DNA from: Pseudomonas kielensis
GTDB lineage: Bacteria > Pseudomonadota > Gammaproteobacteria > Pseudomonadales > Pseudomonadaceae
DNA: 53,369 nucleotides
Assembly (NCBI RefSeq): GCF_014236655.1
Contig: NZ_JACMYG010000036.1
Span: forward strand, 1-53,369
Direction of reading: 5' to 3'
Under the pieces are notes generated by a model. The model was not told where the DNA came from. It worked only from the letters and a program-made list of their open reading frames with translations, and searched no databases. A program made the position numbers and the translations under genes. Each line of letters starts with the position of its first letter. The first letter of the stretch is position 1. Shown here piece after piece: positions 49,861 to 53,369 of the stretch.

Positions 49861-51048
49861 ATGACCCGCAAGATTCCCGAGCCCGATCTCGCCTACCTGC
49901 AGAAAGTCCTCCTGGAAATGCTCGCTATTCCCAGCCCGACTGGCTTCACCGATACCATCGTGCGCTACGTCGCCGAGCGTCTTGAAGAGCTGGGCATCCC
50001 CTTTGAGCTGACCCGCCGTGGCACCATCCGCGCCACCCTCAAGGGCCAGAAAAACAGCCCCGATCGCGCCGTCTCCGCCCACCTGGACACCATCGGTGCC
50101 AGCGTGCGCGCGGTAAAAGACAACGGCCGCCTGACCCTCGCCCCGGTGGGCTGCTGGTCCAGTCGTTTTGCCGAAGGCAGCCGCGTCAGCCTGTTCACCG
50201 ACAATGGCGTGATCCGTGGCAGCGTGCTGCCGTTAATGGCCTCAGGGCATGCGTTCAACACCGCGGTCGATGAACTGCCGGTCAGCTGGGACCACGTCGA
50301 GTTGCGCCTTGACGCCTACTGCGCCACCCGGGCCGATTGCGATTCGCTGGGCGTGAGCATCGGCGATTTTGTCGCCTTCGATCCCTTGCCGGAATTCACC
50401 GAGAGCGGCCACATCAGCGCCCGGCACCTGGACGACAAGGCCGGGGTGGCCGCGCTGCTGGCCGCACTCAAAGCCATTGTCGACAGCGGCGAACCCTTGA
50501 TGATCGACTGTCATCCGCTGTTCACCATCACCGAGGAAACCGGCAGTGGCGCGGCGGCGGCATTGCCCTGGGATGTCAGTGAGTTTGTCGGCATCGACAT
50601 TGCGCCGGTCGCCCCGGGCCAGCACTCCAGCGAGCACGCGGTAAGCGTGGCGATGCAGGATTCCGGGGGGCCTTACGACTACCACCTCTCGCGCCACCTG
50701 TTGCGGCTGGCCAGCGAGCACGAATTGCCGGTGCGCCGTGACCTGTTCCGCTATTACTTCAGCGACGCCCACTCGGCCGTCACCGCCGGCCATGACATCC
50801 GCACCGCCCTGCTGGCATTCGGTTGCGACGCCACCCACGGCTACGAGCGCACCCACATCGACAGCCTCGCCGCGTTGAGCCGATTGCTGGGGGCCTACAT
50901 CCTCAGCCCGCCGGTGTTTGCCAGCGACGCCCAACCGGCCAAAGGTTCACTGGATCGCTTCAGTCATCAGCTGGAACACGATGCACAAATGGAAAGCGAT
51001 ACCCGCGTGCCCTCGGTGGACAGCCTGGTAGGACAACGTTCGTCCTAG
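49861..51048 (+). CDS. NAGGN-system M42-family peptidase
   Basis: A 395-residue M42/M28-like metallopeptidase. Visible metal and catalytic residues: SAHLDTIG near 74, HLDDKAGVAALLAALK near 189 (Asp as bridging ligand), TEETGSGAA near 223 (catalytic Glu pair), DIAP near 244 and ATHGYERTHIDSL near 327 (terminal His). The ATG at 49861 has AAGGA upstream; the frame extends 12 codons further. This peptidase regularly follows asnO-ngg and is thought to act on NAGGN or its precursors, perhaps for recycling. It may instead take part in maturation; the role is unproven. Confidence 0.9.
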   Translation: MTRKIPEPDLAYLQKVLLEMLAIPSPTGFTDTIVRYVAERLEELGIPFELTRRGTIRATLKGQKNSPDRAVSAHLDTIGASVRAVKDNGRLTLAPVGCWSSRFAEGSRVSLFTDNGVIRGSVLPLMASGHAFNTAVDELPVSWDHVELRLDAYCATRADCDSLGVSIGDFVAFDPLPEFTESGHISARHLDDKAGVAALLAALKAIVDSGEPLMIDCHPLFTITEETGSGAAAALPWDVSEFVGIDIAPVAPGQHSSEHAVSVAMQDSGGPYDYHLSRHLLRLASEHELPVRRDLFRYYFSDAHSAVTAGHDIRTALLAFGCDATHGYERTHIDSLAALSRLLGAYILSPPVFASDAQPAKGSLDRFSHQLEHDAQMESDTRVPSVDSLVGQRSS

Positions 51049-51121
51049 GATTTGGGTGACTTTGCACTGGTCCTGCTGCTTGAAGCGCCGTAGGATCGGC
51101 GCATTGATGACCGAGGTAACC

Positions 51122-51349
51122 ATGCTGATTCCCCACGACCAACTTGAAGTCGACACCCTGACCCGCCTGATCGAAGACTTCGTCACCCGCGACGGCACCG
51201 ACAACGGCGACGACACGCCGCTGCAGACCCGAGTGCTACGGGTGCGCAATGCCCTGAGCAAAGGCCAGGCCCTGATCGTCTTCGACCCCGAGAGCGAGCA
51301 ATGCCAACTGATGCTCAAGCACGATGTGCCCAAGCACCTGTTCGACTGA
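51122..51349 (+). CDS. yheU: YheU-family protein
   Basis: A 75-residue cytoplasmic protein of the YheU family (MLIPHDQLEVDTLTRLIEDFVTRDGTDNG), which has no known function. GAGG lies five bases before ATG 51122; an in-frame ATG at 51107 would add five residues without improving the site. It is convergent with the csrA paralogue, with only three bases between the stop codons. Confidence 0.85.
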   Translation: MLIPHDQLEVDTLTRLIEDFVTRDGTDNGDDTPLQTRVLRVRNALSKGQALIVFDPESEQCQLMLKHDVPKHLFD

Positions 51350-51352
51350 GCC

Positions 51353-51538
51353 TCAGTCGCGCCTGTCCCGCAGGCGCTTGGACTGGATGCGTTCGTAGAC
51401 TTCACAACGGTGGACATTGACGTGCCGCGGGGCTTCAACGCCGAACCGCACGTTGCCACCGCTGATGTCGAGAACACGCACCGTGATGGTGTCGCCAATG
51501 GAGATCAATTCACCGACAACGCGGCTGAGTACAAGCAT
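51353..51538 (-). CDS. csrA: CsrA/RsmA-family RNA-binding regulator (divergent paralogue, RsmI-like)
   Basis: A 61-residue CsrA-type protein (MLVLSRVVGELISIGDTITVRVL) that would bind GGA motifs in mRNA leaders as a dimer. RNA-binding residues are mostly kept: Leu4, Arg6 and the VHR arginine near 44 (NVHRCEVYERI). Differences from canonical CsrA/RsmA are Val7 in place of Arg and an unusual cysteine after the VHR motif. The core RsmA and RsmE normally have MLILTRxVGE starts, so this is probably the third Rsm paralogue found in fluorescent pseudomonads. Start ATG 51538 with AAGGA eight bases upstream. Confidence 0.9.
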   Translation of the reverse strand: MLVLSRVVGELISIGDTITVRVLDISGGNVRFGVEAPRHVNVHRCEVYERIQSKRLRDRRD

Positions 51539-51543
51539 GGCTC

Positions 51544-51553
51544 TGGTCCTTGA
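51544..51553 (-). promoter_or_regulatory. CsrA-type binding site overlapping the ribosome-binding site of the csrA paralogue
   Basis: The minus-strand transcript reads UCAAGGACCA eight bases before... the AUG region, matching the CsrA consensus (A/U)CANGGANG(U/A) at all but one position. The GGA is part of the Shine-Dalgarno sequence, so binding would block translation. Self-control or control by RsmA/RsmE is inferred. Confidence 0.45.
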
Positions 51554-51679
51554 GATTACCGAGCCCTGAAGATGGCCGGCGAACGCCGGACCTTCAAGAC
51601 AGCGCCAGGAAAACAGCCCGCTCCTACACGCCAGATCGATTTACCCTACAGACTTCCCCTGCAGTACCCGCCAATTGAC

Positions 51680-52012
51680 TCAGGACGAGGTAAAGCGTGG
51701 GCCAAACAGAATAATGCTCGCCCCGAGCACGCACAGGGCCACTCCCAACCAGTCCGAACTCAGCGGGCGAACCCGCTCGACCAGGCCCAGCCAGGCGATC
51801 GAGGCCACGATGTAGATCCCGCCGTAAGCGGCATAGGCACGCCCGGCATAGGTCGCCTCGACCTTGGTCAACAGCAGGGCAAACAGCGTCAGGCTGAGCA
51901 GCGCCGGGACCATCCACCAGGCGCTTTTGCCCTGGCGCAGCCACATCCAGAAGGCGTAGCAACCGGCGATTTCAAACAGCGCCGCGAGGAAGAACCACAG
52001 GTAATTGAGCAT
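51680..52012 (-). CDS. ynfA: YnfA-family (UPF0060) membrane protein
   Basis: A 110-residue inner-membrane protein with four hydrophobic spans. The sequence LWFFLAALFEIAGCYAFWMWLR and RAYAAYGGIYIVASIAWLGLVERVRP are the YnfA signatures; the fold resembles small multidrug resistance proteins. Transport function is suspected in the family but not settled. ATG 52012 is preferred to the GTG at 52018. The next gene upstream ends 66 bases away on the same strand. Confidence 0.88.
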   Translation of the reverse strand: MLNYLWFFLAALFEIAGCYAFWMWLRQGKSAWWMVPALLSLTLFALLLTKVEATYAGRAYAAYGGIYIVASIAWLGLVERVRPLSSDWLGVALCVLGASIILFGPRFTSS

Positions 52013-52077
52013 GGGCACATCTCGTCAGGGTTGCCAGAATGCGGCAACCCTAACCATCGTGCCCCCAAGCCGCAAGT

Positions 52078-52893
52078 TCAGCCGGCGTTCTGCCGGGTCT
52101 TGGCGCGCATCTTGTCGGCCATGACGGTCATTTCGTTGTAGAGCAATTGCGGGTTCTTCTGCTTCAACGCCCAGGCCATGCGCCCCTGTTCATGGGGCAG
52201 GATCATGAACTCGCCCGCCGCAACGTGCTGGTAGATGTAGTCGGCGATATCGCTGGCGGTGATCGGCGAGCTTTCCAGCAACTTGCCGACCTGGGCCTTC
52301 ATGGCCGGGGTCGGGCCACGGAATGAATCGAGCAGGTTGGTCTGGAAGAACGACGGGCAGACCACGTGCACGCCGATCTCCTGCTGCGCCAATTCGATCA
52401 GCAGGCTCTCGGACAGTGCCACCACACCGGCCTTGGCCACGTTGTAGTTGCTCATGGCCGGCCCCTGCATCAGTGCCGCCATCGACGCGATGTTGATGAT
52501 CTTGCCCTTGCTTTGCTCCAGGAGCGGCAGGAAGGCCTTGCAGCCCTTGACCACGCCCATCAGGTTGATCGCAATCTGCCAATCCCAGTCTTCCAGCGAC
52601 AGCTCGCTGAAGAAGCCACCGGAGGCGACCCCGGCGTTGTTGACGATCACGTCGATGCCACCGAACTTGACCTCACAGGCTTGGGCAAAGGCCGTCAACT
52701 GGCTGTAGTCGCGCACATCACAGCGCTGCACAAAGCCGTCGCCGCCGGCTTCGCGAACCAGCTTGAGGGTTTCCTGCAGGCCGGGTTCACTGACGTCCGA
52801 CAAGGCCAACTGCCAACCTTCACGCGCCCAGCGCAGGGCGATTTCGCGACCCAGGCCGGACCCGGCGCCAGTGATCATCATGCGATTTTGCAT
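52078..52893 (-). CDS. Short-chain dehydrogenase/reductase
   Basis: A 271-residue classical SDR. NAD(P) loop MMITGAGSGLGREIALRWARE is at 5-25, NNAGVASGGFF near 88, catalytic Ser in IINIASMAAL near 137 and YNVAKAGVVALSE near 153. The substrate is unknown; homologues in Pseudomonas have the same C-terminal extension rich in K and R. Start ATG 52893 (MQNRMMITG) has AAGG upstream; the frame is open further into the promoter region. Confidence 0.88.
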   Translation of the reverse strand: MQNRMMITGAGSGLGREIALRWAREGWQLALSDVSEPGLQETLKLVREAGGDGFVQRCDVRDYSQLTAFAQACEVKFGGIDVIVNNAGVASGGFFSELSLEDWDWQIAINLMGVVKGCKAFLPLLEQSKGKIINIASMAALMQGPAMSNYNVAKAGVVALSESLLIELAQQEIGVHVVCPSFFQTNLLDSFRGPTPAMKAQVGKLLESSPITASDIADYIYQHVAAGEFMILPHEQGRMAWALKQKNPQLLYNEMTVMADKMRAKTRQNAG

Positions 52894-53131
52894 AGGAAGT
52901 TGCCTTGTTGTTCTGGGAAAGATGCTCGCAGTGTAGCGAAGGAATTTCCTACACCCATGACCATCAAAGCGCTGAATGCCCCAGGCAAACCCAACCACAG
53001 CGCCGCGCCCTCGCGGGGGGGTGATAAAGGAAATAAGCCGGCAAGCCAATAGCAATAAAGAAACATTGAATTTTCTCGCGCCCGCCACAGTCGGAAACAG
53101 TAAGCCGCTCGGAGTTACTGCAGTCGGGCCT

Positions 53132-53160
53132 GTTATTCAACCAATGCGTCGTTCAATAAC
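53132..53160 (+). repeat. Inverted repeat just upstream of the DUF3309 gene
   Basis: GTTATTCAAC and GTTCAATAAC form ten-base arms with one mismatch and a nine-base loop, ending 20 bases before the ATG. It could be a repressor site or an mRNA hairpin near the ribosome-binding site. The other roughly 240 bases between the SDR and this gene show no clear feature. Confidence 0.35.
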
Positions 53161-53180
53161 TCTCCAATAAGGAATTCGAC

Positions 53181-53333
53181 ATGGGCACGATTCTTCTGGT
53201 TATTCTGATTTTGCTGTTGATCGGTGGTCTGCCGGTATTCCCCCACTCCAAAAGTTGGGGCTATGGGCCATCCGGGGTGATTGGCGTAGTGGTCGTGGTA
53301 TTGCTGGTATTGCTACTGCTCGGCAGGATCTGA
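53181..53333 (+). CDS. DUF3309 small membrane protein
   Basis: A 50-residue hydrophobic protein with two spans (about 4-18 and 33-48) separated by the conserved PHSKSWGYGPSG segment that marks the DUF3309 family. AAGGA lies eight bases before the ATG. The family is common in soil and plant-associated proteobacteria. No function is known. It was found by direct reading because it is very short. Confidence 0.85.
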   Translation: MGTILLVILILLLIGGLPVFPHSKSWGYGPSGVIGVVVVVLLVLLLLGRI

Positions 53334-53369
53334 GGCACAACTTACAGGCAAAAAAAAGAGGCCCGAACG

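Noticed and set aside
46306..50082. A 1258-codon open frame on the minus strand opposite asnO, ngg and the peptidase gene
   Set aside because: It lies antisense to three well-supported genes; high-GC codon use leaves the opposite strand free of stops. The translation shows no recognisable domain.
1..53369. tRNA or rRNA genes, CRISPR arrays, transposases, phage genes, toxin-antitoxin pairs
   Set aside because: None seen on reading both strands; intergenic gaps are short and explained by leaders, terminators and REP-type repeats.

Overview
The window is about 53 kb of a Pseudomonas chromosome, most likely of the P. fluorescens group. The evidence is gene order (serC-pheA-hisC-tyrA/aroA-cmk-rpsA-ihfB; gyrA-mtnA/mtaD-ubiG-mupP-yciK; rbdA-undA; mnmC-asnO-ngg), high-GC coding sequence, a P. 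fluorescens-type REPIN, and protein sequences typical of the genus. No tRNA, rRNA, CRISPR array, transposase or prophage gene was seen.

Region 1 (1-11,761, all minus strand) is a surface-polysaccharide (O-antigen) locus, visibly richer in A/T in its distal part. In transcription order it holds rmlB-rmlD-rmlA (dTDP-sugar synthesis, without rmlC), manC/algA-type GDP-mannose synthesis, a family 2 glycosyltransferase, a hexapeptide acetyltransferase, a family 4 glycosyltransferase, wzm-wzt (ABC exporter) and a large pyruvyltransferase/coiled-coil/glycosyltransferase protein that runs off the left edge. It begins just beyond lapA and ihfB, the site where P. aeruginosa also carries its O-antigen genes. 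Export is by the ABC-transporter route; no wzx, wzy, wzz or waaL is present in the window.

Region 2 (11,973-24,141, minus strand) is the conserved core: gyrA, then serC, pheA, hisC, a tyrA-aroA fusion, cmk and rpsA in a tightly packed mixed-function operon, then a small lipoprotein gene, ihfB and lapA. A REPIN and a terminator separate gyrA from serC.

Region 3 (24,522-30,488) holds the divergent methylthioadenosine salvage pair mtnA/mtaD, the ubiG-mupP-yciK run and a soluble diguanylate cyclase. MtnA has glycine where the family has its catalytic cysteine.

Region 4 (30,574-44,027) holds, on the minus strand, undA (1-undecene-forming diiron oxidase) immediately behind rbdA (c-di-GMP phosphodiesterase), an ABC exporter, a DsbA-like protein, trhO, a BolA-like protein and a DUF2059 protein. 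fumC (plus), a DMT transporter, a thiolase and a two-domain polyphosphate:AMP phosphotransferase follow.

Region 5 (44,167-53,369) holds mnmC, the three-gene N-acetylglutaminylglutamine amide (NAGGN) osmoprotectant cluster asnO-ngg-M42 peptidase, yheU, a divergent CsrA/RsmA paralogue, ynfA, a short-chain dehydrogenase and a tiny DUF3309 membrane protein.

I found no wholly unknown multi-gene system. The most informative oddities are the active-site change in MtnA, the rbdA-undA pairing, the chimeric protein at the left edge, the absence of rmlC, a JUMPstart-like leader inside the O-antigen locus, and a CsrA-type site over the start of the CsrA paralogue.
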